A stretch of DNA of 36,382 nt from Enterobacteriaceae bacterium UBA2655 (GCA_002359495.1 DENB01000002.1:21745-58126), one strand, 5' to 3'; positions 27,403 through 34,800 are shown, numbered from the stretch's first letter. The notes: generated by a model from the sequence alone, not told the origin. Program-made: numbers and translations.

Positions 27403-28120
27403 CGTTCGCCTCACAGCTCACCAGCGTGATTACCCGATCGTCCTGACAGTGAAAGCGGCCCTCCAGCAGCCTGCCTGAGCAGAAAGTCTCGCTGAAGTCG
27501 TGCGTCAGCCTGAGCCGAGCCCGCAGGCCCGCCAGATCCACCTCGACCAGCTCTGCCTGATGAAAATCCATCGGCTGATGCAGCACCGGCCAGAGCGCCT
27601 TATAGAGGCTCTCCTTTAGTGAAAAGAGCAGAGTGGCGGCTTCGGCAAAGGGCAGCGCCAGCTGCCGCAGGCGCTGCTTTTCCGCACGCGTCATTAAAAT
27701 GTCCGCGGTCTCTTCCGCGCTTTCTGTTGTCATCGTTCGCTCGACGTCAATGCCGAGGCAGATCGGCTGCCGCGTCGCCGCCAGCACCGCAATGCCGTCG
27801 CTGTGGGAGAGCGAGGCGGCGATGCCGTCAGGCCAGCAGGGGGAGCGATCGGCGGCGTTGCCGAGGATAAAGCCGGGACGGCCGAGCCGCTGTATCACCT
27901 CGCGGGCCAGGTAACGGCTGGCAAGGTATTCTGCGCGGCGTTTTCTTACCGCCTGCGTCAGCGGCGCAGGAAACGGCAGCGCCAGCGCGTCGCTCAGCGC
28001 ATCGTAAAAACAGCGGGAATCGAAGCGACAGCAGCCGATCAGCGGCTCGCCGAAATCGAGCGCCAGATCGGTGATAAACCCCTCTGTTGCTACAGCAGGA
28101 ACGGGACGGAATTCAAACAC
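27374..28120 (-). CDS. 4'-phosphopantetheinyl transferase, EntD family
   Basis: This 248-residue enzyme transfers phosphopantetheine from CoA to carrier-protein domains of peptide or polyketide synthetases. Seen motifs are KRRAEYLASRYLAREVI (60-76), DRSPCWPDGIAASLSHS (91-107), LGIDVE with Mg2+-binding Asp125/Glu127, and FSLKESLYKAL (166-176) with Glu170 and Lys174. This is the EntD arrangement, about 40 residues longer than E. coli EntD. The start is a GTG at 28120: a stop codon lies just upstream in frame, and the nearby ATG is in a frame that soon stops. The ribosome site is poor, so expression may be low. No synthetase gene is in the window, so the partner is elsewhere. Confidence 0.88.
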   Translation of the reverse strand: MFEFRPVPAVATEGFITDLALDFGEPLIGCCRFDSRCFYDALSDALALPFPAPLTQAVRKRRAEYLASRYLAREVIQRLGRPGFILGNAADRSPCWPDGIAASLSHSDGIAVLAATRQPICLGIDVERTMTTESAEETADILMTRAEKQRLRQLALPFAEAATLLFSLKESLYKALWPVLHQPMDFHQAELVEVDLAGLRARLRLTHDFSETFCSGRLLEGRFHCQDDRVITLVSCEANEKKPAHELS

Positions 28121-28206
28121 ATGTCAGACGCTGGTCAGGGGAAAAAAGCATTTAACCAGCAGAGATGTGCAAGGGCAAGTTTAATGGGCTATCCCTGCCC
28201 GAATGC

Positions 28207-28410
28207 TCAGTCGTTAGGCGGAATCGCAAAGCCTTTTTGCGACACGATAAAATGCCGCTGGCCCTTGCTGATTTTCGCACCGCGATCGCACCAGTGCGTG
28301 GCGAGATGAAAGAAATCATCGCTGCCGATGTTGTAGGCCAGTTCAACTTTGCTGATACCTGAATGAAGCAGCTCTTCAGCATCCTGCAGATTTTTCGCTT
28401 TGGTAATCAT
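28207..28410 (-). CDS. Conserved-looking 67-residue protein, unknown
   Basis: The ORF starts at ATG 28410 with GGAAG six bases upstream; a TTG one codon earlier is a less likely start. The 67-residue product, MITKAKNLQDAEELLHSGIS.., appears to fold as a short helix followed by a mixed region (NIGSDDFFHLATHWCDRGAKISKGQRHFIV). It has one Cys, no membrane helix and no signal peptide, so it is probably cytosolic. It lies between the EntD-type gene and the 25-residue ORF on the same strand, 86 bases from the former. I do not recognise a family. Codon use looks like the host's, so it is probably a resident gene. Confidence 0.7.
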   Translation of the reverse strand: MITKAKNLQDAEELLHSGISKVELAYNIGSDDFFHLATHWCDRGAKISKGQRHFIVSQKGFAIPPND

Positions 28411-28617
28411 CAAGGTCTTCCATCATGAAACGGGAAGCATCAGATTAAGTTAATTCTGTGACAATTTTGTTGCAGTTAGATGAAGAGTAGCGCAGCGACG
28501 CAATAAACATGACAAAAAGCCGCTAAGGCTGCACGGAATGCGCTGTTGCAACGGCGAATCTTGTCGCGAACGCGCAAGCGGACGGCAGGAAAAAATCGGA
28601 AGAAGAGCAGATAAGGG

Positions 28618-28639
28618 AAAGGCCGCCGAAGCGACCTTT
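28618..28639 (-). terminator. Stem-loop after the 25-residue ORF
   Basis: On the minus strand AAAGGTCGC-ttcg-GCGGCCTTT forms a 9-bp stem (one G-U or T-G pair) capped by the stable UUCG tetraloop, nine bases after the ORF stop. The T-run is poor (ccctta), so termination or 3'-end protection are both possible. Confidence 0.5.
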
Positions 28640-28647
28640 CTGACTGA

Positions 28648-28725
28648 CTATTTCTTATCGGGCCCAGGTTTTTTATCACCCGATTCCGGTGCTTCATTCG
28701 GATCGTCTTTTTCCACTCGATACAT
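28648..28725 (-). CDS. Putative 25-residue charged small protein
   Basis: The ORF reads MYRVEKDDPNEAPESGDKKPGPDKK, starting at ATG 28725 with a near-perfect ribosome site (GAGGAG, about six bases away) and ending in TAG at 28648. It is very hydrophilic, with many Asp, Glu, Lys and Pro, so it is likely disordered. A CTATACT element 35-41 bases upstream resembles a sigmaS -10 box, and a UUCG stem-loop follows the stop. Promoter, ribosome site, ORF and stem-loop together suggest a real mini-gene. I know no named homologue. Confidence 0.55.
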   Translation of the reverse strand: MYRVEKDDPNEAPESGDKKPGPDKK

Positions 28726-28759
28726 TGATATCTCCTCTTGTTGCCCGTTGATAATTAAC

Positions 28760-28766
28760 AGTATAG
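28760..28766 (-). promoter_or_regulatory. Candidate sigmaS-type -10 element for the 25-residue ORF
   Basis: On the minus strand the sequence reads TCTATACTGTTAA, containing the CTATACT core typical of stationary-phase promoters. No good -35 box is seen, which fits sigmaS. It lies between ydeP and the small ORF, placing the transcript start near 28753. Confidence 0.45.
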
Positions 28767-28795
28767 ACCATCCTGCGGATATGCGACCGGCGGGA

Positions 28796-31120
28796 TTAGC
28801 GCAGCGCGCCCGAAGTTGCCACCGGCGTTTCGCAAGGCTCCAGCAGAATGGGAATGCTTTTATACGCCGGGATGCCGCTTTGCGTGTCGTGGCTGTCAAG
28901 CGGCACCATGACGTTGGCTTCGGGGTAATAGGCGGCGACCGAACCCGGCGCCATGTCATAGATCACGATGGTCAGGTTATCCAGGCGACGCGAGGTCGGC
29001 TTCCCTTCAGGATCAAGCGCCACCATATTGACTCTATCGCCTACGCGCAGCTGGCGTCTTTCCGCCTCGTCGGCGTTGATAAACAGTACGTCGCGCCGTC
29101 CAGTGACGCCGCGATAACGATCGTTCAGGCCATAGAGCGTGGTGTTGTATTGGTCGTGACTGCGCAGCGTGGTCAGCACTAAATCATGGCATTTGAGCGA
29201 ACGCGGATCTTCGTTGATGCCCTCCATAACCTGAAACTGCGCCCGGCCGCTCGGCGTCAGCCAGACGCGTTCCGAAGCGGCGTTATAGAGACGGAAGCCG
29301 CCCGGCTGCTGGATGCGGTGATTAAAGTTTTTAAAAGCAGGGAATACCGCTTCGATAGCCTCGCGAATGAAGCTGTAGTCGCCAATCATTTTGTCCCAGT
29401 CAACCCGGCTATTCGGCAGGGTGGCTTTCGCCAGCCCGGCGACCAGCGCCGGCTCCGATTTCAGCCAGGGCGAGGCGGGCTTCAGGGTGCCGCGCGAGGC
29501 GTGAACCATCGACATGGAATCTTCCACGGTAACGCTCTGTTCGCCCGACGCCTGACGATCCGCTTCGGTGCGGCCCAGTACCGGCAGCAGGTAGTTGTGT
29601 TTCCCCAACAGCAGATGAGAACGGTTGAGCTTGGTCGCCATGTGCACTACCAGGTCAAGCTTGCGCATCGCCGCAAAAGTCACCTGCGGATCGGAGATCG
29701 CTTCCGCCAGGTTGCCGCCGAGACAGAGCAGCGCCTTCGAACGTCCGTCGCGAATCGCCTGAATCGCCGCGACAGCGCCGTGTCCATGTTTACGCGGCGG
29801 CGTAAAGCCGAACACTTTTTCGATGCTATCCAGCAGGGTATCGGACGGGATCTCGGTGATGCCTACGGTGCGGTCGCCCTGCACGTTGGAATGGCCGCGC
29901 AGCGGACAGATGCCGGCGCCGCGCTTGCCGATATTGCCGCGCAGCAGCAGCAGATTGGCGATTTGCTGAACGTTCTGGGTGCCGTACTGATGCTGGGTGA
30001 TCCCCATGCCGTAGCAAATAATGGTTCTTTCCGAGGCAGCGTAGAGGCGGGCGATATTTTGGATCTCCTTATACTCCATGCCGGAAACGTTGAGAATGTG
30101 CTGCCAGTCGGTGGCGTCCAGATCCGCCTTCAGCGCCTCGAAACCCTCGGTGTGCTCCCGGATAAAGGCTTCATCCAGCACCGGAGGCTCGCCCGCCGCC
30201 AGCGCTTTGTCATGCAGCGCCAGCAGAACTTTCATGATCCCTTTCAGCATCGCCGCGTCGCCGCCGACGCGTACCTTGTAGTAGGTCGACGCCAGCGTCG
30301 TCGAGCTGAGCGATAGCATTTCAATCGGGCTTTGCGGTGAAGTAAAACGCTCCAGGCCGCGTTCGCGCAGCGGGTTGATGGCGACGATGGTCGCGCCGCG
30401 CTTCGGCACTTCACGCAACGTGCCCAGCATGCGCGGATGGTTGGTGCCAGGGTTGTGACCGATGCAAAGCACCAGATCGCAATGATCGAAATCTTCCAGC
30501 TCAACGGTGCCTTTGCCTACGCCGATCGATTGCGGCAGGCCGACGCTGGTAGGCTCATGGCACATATTGGAGCAGTCGGGGAAATTGTTAGTGCCGTATT
30601 CGCGGGCGAAGAGCTGCCAGAGAAAAGCCGCCTCGTTGGAGGCGCGGCCGGAGGTATAAAACTCCACGCTGTCGGGGTCGTCGTAGCTGCGCAGCTTTTC
30701 GCCGATTTCGCGCAGGGCGGTTTCCCAGTCGATGGGCTGATAGGTATCGCTGGCCGCATCATACTTCATCGGATGCGTCAGCCGTCCTTCGCCCTCCAGC
30801 TCAAACGCGTTGCGATGCCAAAGCTCGCTGACGGTATGGGCTGAAAAAAATTCTGGCGTGGTGCGCTTGCTGGTCGCCTCCCATGACACCGCTTTCGCGC
30901 CGTTTTCACAAAATTCAAAGGAGGAGGCGTGTTGCGGATCGGGCCATGCGCAGCCGGGGCAGTCGAACCCCTGCGGCTGGTTAACCTTAAACAGCGCAAT
31001 CACATCCTGTTTGACCGACATTTGCCCGCGCAACGCATCAGCGACCGCTTTCAATGCGCCCCAGCCGCCAGCTGAGCCGCCATAAGGCGCAATACCCCTG
31101 TTTTTGTTTTGATGTTTCAT
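28796..31120 (-). CDS. ydeP: YdeP-like molybdopterin oxidoreductase (FdhF/YdeP family)
   Basis: This 774-residue protein resembles E. coli YdeP, a formate-dehydrogenase-like protein linked to acid resistance; its reaction is not known to me. I chose ATG 31120 (GGAAA just upstream) over a TTG 12 bases earlier. N-terminal Cys54, Cys57 ([11 protein letters not shown]) and Cys71 (FCENGAK) may hold an iron-sulfur cluster. [11 protein letters not shown] (182-192) lies where the catalytic Cys/SeCys of formate dehydrogenases is found. Further on come [11 protein letters not shown], the cofactor-binding [12 protein letters not shown], and the C-terminal molybdopterin-binding domain with [14 protein letters not shown]. 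There is no Tat signal, so it is cytosolic. It is a single gene with a palindrome just upstream of its start. Confidence 0.88.
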   Translation of the reverse strand: MKHQNKNRGIAPYGGSAGGWGALKAVADALRGQMSVKQDVIALFKVNQPQGFDCPGCAWPDPQHASSFEFCENGAKAVSWEATSKRTTPEFFSAHTVSELWHRNAFELEGEGRLTHPMKYDAASDTYQPIDWETALREIGEKLRSYDDPDSVEFYTSGRASNEAAFLWQLFAREYGTNNFPDCSNMCHEPTSVGLPQSIGVGKGTVELEDFDHCDLVLCIGHNPGTNHPRMLGTLREVPKRGATIVAINPLRERGLERFTSPQSPIEMLSLSSTTLASTYYKVRVGGDAAMLKGIMKVLLALHDKALAAGEPPVLDEAFIREHTEGFEALKADLDATDWQHILNVSGMEYKEIQNIARLYAASERTIICYGMGITQHQYGTQNVQQIANLLLLRGNIGKRGAGICPLRGHSNVQGDRTVGITEIPSDTLLDSIEKVFGFTPPRKHGHGAVAAIQAIRDGRSKALLCLGGNLAEAISDPQVTFAAMRKLDLVVHMATKLNRSHLLLGKHNYLLPVLGRTEADRQASGEQSVTVEDSMSMVHASRGTLKPASPWLKSEPALVAGLAKATLPNSRVDWDKMIGDYSFIREAIEAVFPAFKNFNHRIQQPGGFRLYNAASERVWLTPSGRAQFQVMEGINEDPRSLKCHDLVLTTLRSHDQYNTTLYGLNDRYRGVTGRRDVLFINADEAERRQLRVGDRVNMVALDPEGKPTSRRLDNLTIVIYDMAPGSVAAYYPEANVMVPLDSHDTQSGIPAYKSIPILLEPCETPVATSGALR

Positions 31121-31136
31121 ACGTTTCCGCAACCAG

Positions 31137-31157
31137 TTTTAAGCAAGGTGCTTAAAA
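31137..31157 (-). promoter_or_regulatory. Palindromic operator-like site upstream of ydeP
   Basis: Arms TTTTAAGCA (31137-31145) and TGCTTAAAA (31149-31157) are perfect inverted copies with a 3-base centre. The site starts 17 bases before the ydeP ATG, where a dimeric repressor or an mRNA hairpin could act. The binding protein is unknown. The rest of the 200-bp gap to the next gene is AT-rich without a clear promoter. Confidence 0.5.
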
Positions 31158-31320
31158 GGGTAGGTCAGCCAGACGGGAGCAACGGCGCTAATGTGAAAGA
31201 GTTTTATTTTTTTATGTACAGAATGTTACCAGAATGCGTACCGTGCCCGCTGCGCGGTTTAACAAAGATGGAATAGGCGTATCGATCGGTATTTTTAAAA
31301 CGGCGAACTTTAAAAAATGT

Positions 31321-31653
31321 TCAGCGATATTCAAGCGGACACGAGGCGATGACGCACTGATGAATATAGGCGCAGCGGCCACCCCTAAGATATTTATCGC
31401 AGCCGCAATATTTTTTCAGGTTTCGCCAGGATTCCGCGTTATAAACATCCGATTTAATTACGCTAACGATGTGTATTTTCCCGGTTCCCTTTACCCAGAC
31501 CTTACGGTCGCGGTAGATAATCTCTTTGCCGGGTGAGATATGACGATTGTAGGCATGCCAGACGATAAGCTGGTTCTTTCTTGCTGTGCTTAACCGGGAG
31601 AAGGAGGTACCCGTCTCAGGACTGATGACGGTATCCAATAAAACCCACCTCAT
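31321..31653 (-). CDS. Cys-rich 110-residue protein, unknown
   Basis: The ATG at 31653 is preceded by a strong ribosome site (GAGGAG, six bases). The product starts MRWVLLDTVISPETGTSFSR and contains a basic middle part (GKEIIYRDRKVWVKGTGKIHIVSVI) that could be beta-stranded. Its last 30 residues hold five Cys (YCGCDKYLRGGRCAYIHQCVIASCPLEYR), possibly a metal-binding or disulfide-linked knot. It has no signal peptide or membrane helix. Base composition is more AT-rich than the core genes, like the adjacent microcin unit, so it may be acquired DNA. No family recognised. Confidence 0.65.
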   Translation of the reverse strand: MRWVLLDTVISPETGTSFSRLSTARKNQLIVWHAYNRHISPGKEIIYRDRKVWVKGTGKIHIVSVIKSDVYNAESWRNLKKYCGCDKYLRGGRCAYIHQCVIASCPLEYR

Positions 31654-32125
31654 GTCGAACTCCTCGAACTGTAACGCTTCGCTTTTATGTTTATGCCAGT
31701 TTGCATGATTTTAATGAGCAAACTTTATTAGCGTTTTGCTTTGCCTGCTTTTTATTTCCAATGCTAATTAATGTTAGTCAACTTTGACATGAAGTGGTAA
31801 TGACAGGACTCTTTTTGTTCAAAACTCGCTGTTTATCAGCGGGAGTAACACTAAGCTTAAAAAGTACGGATGAGTTTGTAGTTAATCTATACCTCCCTCA
31901 GGTCGCTGCTTATATTATACCTATCGCTATCATCAACAAAGTGCAGTGCCACTAAAAAATCATAACGTCTAAAGTTAAGTTTATTTTTCAAATTATTAGG
32001 TGGCTGCAATAATTCAAATAGTTAGTAAATTAATAACTTACTATAAAAAGTCAAGGGAAATAAATTGACGCAATGGATAAAGAATAACCAAATAGTTATT
32101 TTTTTATTTTCTACCTAATAATATT
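31654..32125. other. AT-rich gene-free stretch upstream of the microcin unit
   Basis: About 470 bp very rich in A and T, unlike the high-GC flanks. I see no ORF with a ribosome site, RNA gene or IS end. Short AT inverted repeats occur (AATAAC / GTTATT with a T-run at 32083-32105; TAGTAA / TTACTA near 32025). The composition suggests horizontally acquired DNA or an H-NS-bound region. Confidence 0.6.
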
Positions 32126-32161
32126 TCGTGATTGACCTCACGATCTCTTTAAAAATATTAT
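32126..32161 (+). promoter_or_regulatory. Sigma70-like promoter with CRP-like palindrome, microcin unit
   Basis: TTGACC (32132-32137) and TATTAT (32156-32161) with an 18-base spacer match the sigma70 consensus at 5/6 each. The -35 hexamer is exactly enclosed by the palindrome TCGTGA (32126-32131) / TCACGA (32138-32143), which matches the CRP half sites TGTGA-N6-TCACA at 8 of 10 positions. A regulator bound there would cover the -35 box. Transcription would start near 32168, giving a leader of about 76 bases. Confidence 0.6.
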
Positions 32162-32176
32162 GTTATTAGTGAAAGT

Positions 32177-32196
32177 TAAGCAGTATTGGCTGCTTA
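32177..32196 (+). promoter_or_regulatory. Hairpin in the microcin mRNA leader
   Basis: TAAGCAG (32177-32183) and CTGCTTA (32190-32196) are perfect inverted arms with a 6-base loop, close to the predicted transcript start. It may be a 5' stabilising hairpin or an operator. The arms share TTAAGCA with the ydeP palindrome but with other spacing. Confidence 0.4.
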
Positions 32197-32243
32197 TATA
32201 GCAAGTTAAATTGATTTTTGTCGCGTTATATAAGGAAATTATT

Positions 32244-32549
32244 ATGTATATACTGGATGAGAACGATTTAGTTAAATTCAGCGGCGCAGGAGCCAATGGG
32301 CGCGATGTTGGCAATGGATCAGGAGGAGTGAGCAAAGGAAAAGGTGGCGCTTATGGCGGCGTTAATTCATGCGGTGCGGGTATATTAGGAGGACTTGTAG
32401 CTGGCTCAATCGCTGGACCCGTAGGAATGACTGTAGGTGTTGTTGGCGGAATGATTGCCGGTCAGTGCAGGTCCGATAGTTTTAGTAAAGGTGGTAATGG
32501 TGGTGCGCATAACGCATCAAGCAATTCTGGGGGGCAATGTACCTGGTAA
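32244..32549 (+). CDS. Putative class II microcin (bacteriocin) precursor
   Basis: The ORF encodes 101 residues from ATG 32244 (AAGGA seven bases upstream; the longer frame from 32211 lacks a ribosome site). Residues 1-15, MYILDENDLVKFSGA, look like a double-glycine-type leader; the following GANGRDV resembles the mature start of microcin V (ASGRDI), and a Gly-Ala cut is known in microcins L and N. The predicted 86-residue mature peptide is Gly-rich, with a glycine-zipper apolar stretch (45-73) of the kind that inserts in membranes. Cys43, Cys75 and Cys99 could form one disulfide, and the end is GGQCTW. It lacks the Ser-rich tail of siderophore microcins, so class IIa is the best guess. No peptidase-containing exporter is in the window. 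A non-bacteriocin Gly-rich secreted peptide is the main alternative. Confidence 0.72.
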   Translation: MYILDENDLVKFSGAGANGRDVGNGSGGVSKGKGGAYGGVNSCGAGILGGLVAGSIAGPVGMTVGVVGGMIAGQCRSDSFSKGGNGGAHNASSNSGGQCTW

Positions 32550-32573
32550 TGGATAAAATTTATTACCAGTTTT
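32543..32573 (+). terminator. Attenuator-like hairpin between microcin and immunity genes
   Basis: CTGGTAAT (32543-32550, including the microcin stop codon) pairs with ATTACCAG (32562-32569), followed by TTTT. The AT-rich stem and short T-run suggest partial termination or mRNA 3'-end protection, letting the first gene be made in excess over the second. Confidence 0.5.
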
Positions 32574-32585
32574 GCAAAATAATTC

Positions 32586-32789
32586 ATGAAATCTTTCTTC
32601 TATTATGTAACTTACCTAGCTTTATTTATTTTAGCATTTACTCTATTAAAAAATGCTTCAATTATGGATTTAGATAACTCGTCAAGGAAGGTGGTAATTT
32701 CTAAATTTGTTATTATGATCGTTGTCCTTATCGCCGTGACCCGTTGGGGCGTTTGGCTTTATTCCCGGCTTACGGGTTATAAGAAGTAG
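32586..32789 (+). CDS. Putative microcin immunity protein, two membrane helices
   Basis: This 67-residue protein starts at ATG 32586, 36 bases after the microcin stop, without a clear ribosome site; an in-frame stop lies just upstream. It has two apolar helices, about residues 4-22 (FFYYVTYLALFILAFTLL) and 37-59 (VVISKFVIMIVVLIAV..), joined by a short polar loop, and a basic end (SRLTGYKK). Small inner-membrane proteins of this build, encoded directly behind the toxin peptide, are the usual immunity proteins of class II microcins (Cvi of microcin V has 78 residues). Sequence alone shows no family, so the role rests on position and topology. It ends before a strong terminator. Confidence 0.62.
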   Translation: MKSFFYYVTYLALFILAFTLLKNASIMDLDNSSRKVVISKFVIMIVVLIAVTRWGVWLYSRLTGYKK

Positions 32790-32855
32790 GGATTAAGTGA
32801 GGGTCAGCGTAACCGATAACGTCGTGAGGCTTTCAGCCTGTTAAAGATTTAAAAT

Positions 32856-32886
32856 AAAAAAGCAGCCATAACAGGCTGCTTTTTTT
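32856..32886. terminator. Bidirectional terminator between the microcin unit and tRNA-Pro
   Basis: AAAAAAGCAGCC (32856-32867) and GGCTGCTTTTTT form a strong stem with loop ATAACA. It has a T-run on both strands, ending the microcin/immunity transcript on the + strand and the tRNA transcript on the minus strand. Confidence 0.9.
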
Positions 32887-32895
32887 AGGGAATTT

Positions 32896-32972
32896 TGGTC
32901 GGCACGAGAGGATTTGAACCTCCGACCCCTGACACCCCATGACAGTGCGCTACCAGGCTGCGCTACGTGCCG
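32896..32972 (-). tRNA. proL: tRNA-Pro, anticodon GGG
   Basis: A 77-base cloverleaf with encoded CCA. The acceptor CGGCACG pairs with CGTGCCG, the anticodon loop is ATGGGGT (GGG), and the T loop is GGTTCAAATC. It is almost identical to E. coli proL, including its place next to yejM. It reads CCC and CCU Pro codons. Its 3' end faces the AT-rich microcin islet, the usual side for tRNA-targeted integration. Confidence 0.97.
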
Positions 32973-33045
32973 AACTGTGGAGGGATATATTACTGGTTAT
33001 TCGCCAGATTGCAAGACGCTAACCGACTGATTGCTTTATTATTAA

Positions 33046-34800
33046 TCAGTTAGCGATAAATCGCTTCTCTTCGGTCAGCACCTGCAGCAGCAGCGCCAGC
33101 TGCGGCTTATGATCTTTCAACGGCTTACCTTCAGCGCTATAGGCTTTGTAGTTGCCGTTATTATCCAGCACCAGCGTGATTTGCGGCGTGGTCACCACCA
33201 GCTTATTGCCTTCGCTGCTGGCCACCCAGTTATGACGACGCTGAGCGGCGAACAGATCTTCCCCCTGAGAATAGCTGTCAGGGTTGGTACGCACATGCAG
33301 CAAGCGCTGCATCAGCGTCGCCATCACATCCTGATGATCCGTCAGGCGATCCACCTGTTGCGCAGGCGTATTCGGCCAGTGAATCACCAGCGGCACCTGC
33401 AGCGCGGCGCGGCTGGCGGGGTTATCCTGGTCTTCGCTCAACGCCACGCCGTGCTGTGCGGTGATCACCACCACGGTATTTTTCAGCAAATCGCGTTGTT
33501 GCAGCACGTTAAGCAGGTTGCCGATCTGTTCATCCAGTGGCGCAGCCTGGCGCAGATAGCTGCGTTGGCGCGCTTTGACAGCATCGCCGCTGACGTCGAT
33601 GCCGCTGAACGCCACCCAAGAGAACCAGGGCGCGGCTTCCGCTTTCTGGCCGTTGAGCCAGTTTTGCCACTGCGTAAAGGTTTCGGCGTTCGACTGCTTG
33701 CCGGTCGCGGGCAGGGTGTAGTCCGCTAACAGCGCCTGACGGTAAAGCGGCTGATTGAAGCCGTTCGAGGAGAAAAGACCGAACTGATAGCCCTGACTGC
33801 TTAGCGCGTTGAGCAGCGACGAAGGCATACGCGCCGCCAGCACGCCGTTCATATAACTGGACGAAATGCCGTAAAACAGACCGAACAGGCCGCTTTCCGG
33901 CGAGCTGCCGGCGCTATAGTGCTGGGTGAAGCGTACGTTGTCCGCAGCAAACTGCGCCAGCGAAGGCAGCGCTTTTTGCTCGCTGGCGTTGTTCAGGCCA
34001 TCCACGGTCACCACCAGCAGGTTATGCCGCGTGCCGGCGTCGCGGAAGGTGATGTCGCTCAACGGATACTGCACGGAAACGGCTTCAGGGTCGCCCTGTT
34101 GCATCAGCCGACGCTGATACTCCTGAGCATCCAGCAGCCCGTGCTTCTCGAGAAAGCGGCGCGCCGTCATCGGATAGGAGAGCGGCAGGTTGGCGCGCTG
34201 CATAGTAATAGGGCGATAGAAATTCGCGTCGGCCCAGATATACATCAGATGGCTGGCGAAAAAGGCGCTAATAAACAGCGCCGCCAGCGGTTTGCCGAAG
34301 CTGCGTCGGTTAAGGCTGCGCAGCTTCTGCCAGCTCCAGGTGGCAAACAGCATCTCGATCAGGAAAATCACCGGCACGCTGATAAACATCAGCTGCCAGT
34401 CGCGCGCCATTTCGCTCTGATCCGGGTTGATCACCAGCTCCCAGACCATAGGATTGAGGTGCAAATGGAAACGGTTGAAAACCACGCTGTCTACCATGAC
34501 CAGCGTCAGCCCCGCGGTGGCGAGGATCGCCGAGAAGACCCGCAGCAGACGCTGCGACATCGCGATAAAGGTCAGCGGGAAAATAATCAGCAGATAGGCG
34601 GCGAAAACGATAAAGCTGAAATGGCCGATCCAGCTGCTATAGGCGTAAATGCGGCCCGCCAGCGAAGCGGGCCAGTCGGCCACCAACAGGTAGCGGCTGC
34701 CCAAAATCAAGGCGAAAAAGATGTTAAACAGGGCAAACCAATGTCCCCAGCTGATCATCTGGGAAACTTTTTCACGGTAGCGCTGCCGGTTGGTTACCAT
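33046..34800 (-). CDS. yejM: Inner-membrane LPS regulator YejM (PbgA/LapC)
   Basis: This 584-residue protein has five membrane helices in the first 200 residues and a periplasmic domain of the alkaline-phosphatase/sulfatase fold (TVDGLNNAS.., HYSAGSSPESGLFGLFYG, ITAQHGVALSED). In E. coli it senses LPS at the inner membrane and controls LapB/FtsH-driven breakdown of LpxC, and is essential. The sulfatase-like part is not known to need catalysis. The N-terminus MVTNRQRYREKVSQMISWGHWFALFN is typical. It follows yejL by 22 bases on the same strand, forming the conserved yejL-yejM operon, and ends before tRNA-Pro. Confidence 0.96.
   Translation of the reverse strand: MVTNRQRYREKVSQMISWGHWFALFNIFFALILGSRYLLVADWPASLAGRIYAYSSWIGHFSFIVFAAYLLIIFPLTFIAMSQRLLRVFSAILATAGLTLVMVDSVVFNRFHLHLNPMVWELVINPDQSEMARDWQLMFISVPVIFLIEMLFATWSWQKLRSLNRRSFGKPLAALFISAFFASHLMYIWADANFYRPITMQRANLPLSYPMTARRFLEKHGLLDAQEYQRRLMQQGDPEAVSVQYPLSDITFRDAGTRHNLLVVTVDGLNNASEQKALPSLAQFAADNVRFTQHYSAGSSPESGLFGLFYGISSSYMNGVLAARMPSSLLNALSSQGYQFGLFSSNGFNQPLYRQALLADYTLPATGKQSNAETFTQWQNWLNGQKAEAAPWFSWVAFSGIDVSGDAVKARQRSYLRQAAPLDEQIGNLLNVLQQRDLLKNTVVVITAQHGVALSEDQDNPASRAALQVPLVIHWPNTPAQQVDRLTDHQDVMATLMQRLLHVRTNPDSYSQGEDLFAAQRRHNWVASSEGNKLVVTTPQITLVLDNNGNYKAYSAEGKPLKDHKPQLALLLQVLTEEKRFIAN

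Noticed and set aside
28538..30316. Long + strand ORFs opposite ydeP
   Set aside because: ydeP carries clear family motifs over its whole length. The opposite frames give low-complexity Arg-rich products without ribosome sites.
32138..32335. 65-codon minus-strand ORF across the microcin promoter
   Set aside because: It covers the good promoter and the start of the microcin gene and has no ribosome site.
32244..32549. Siderophore-type (class IIb) microcin
   Set aside because: The C-terminus ends GGQCTW and lacks the Ser-rich tail to which a siderophore is joined, and no mceC/mceI-type genes are near.
31120..32972. Search for a direct repeat of the tRNA-Pro 3' end (att sites) left of the tRNA
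   Set aside because: By eye I found no second copy of the tRNA end in this interval and no integrase gene, so integration at the tRNA is not supported.
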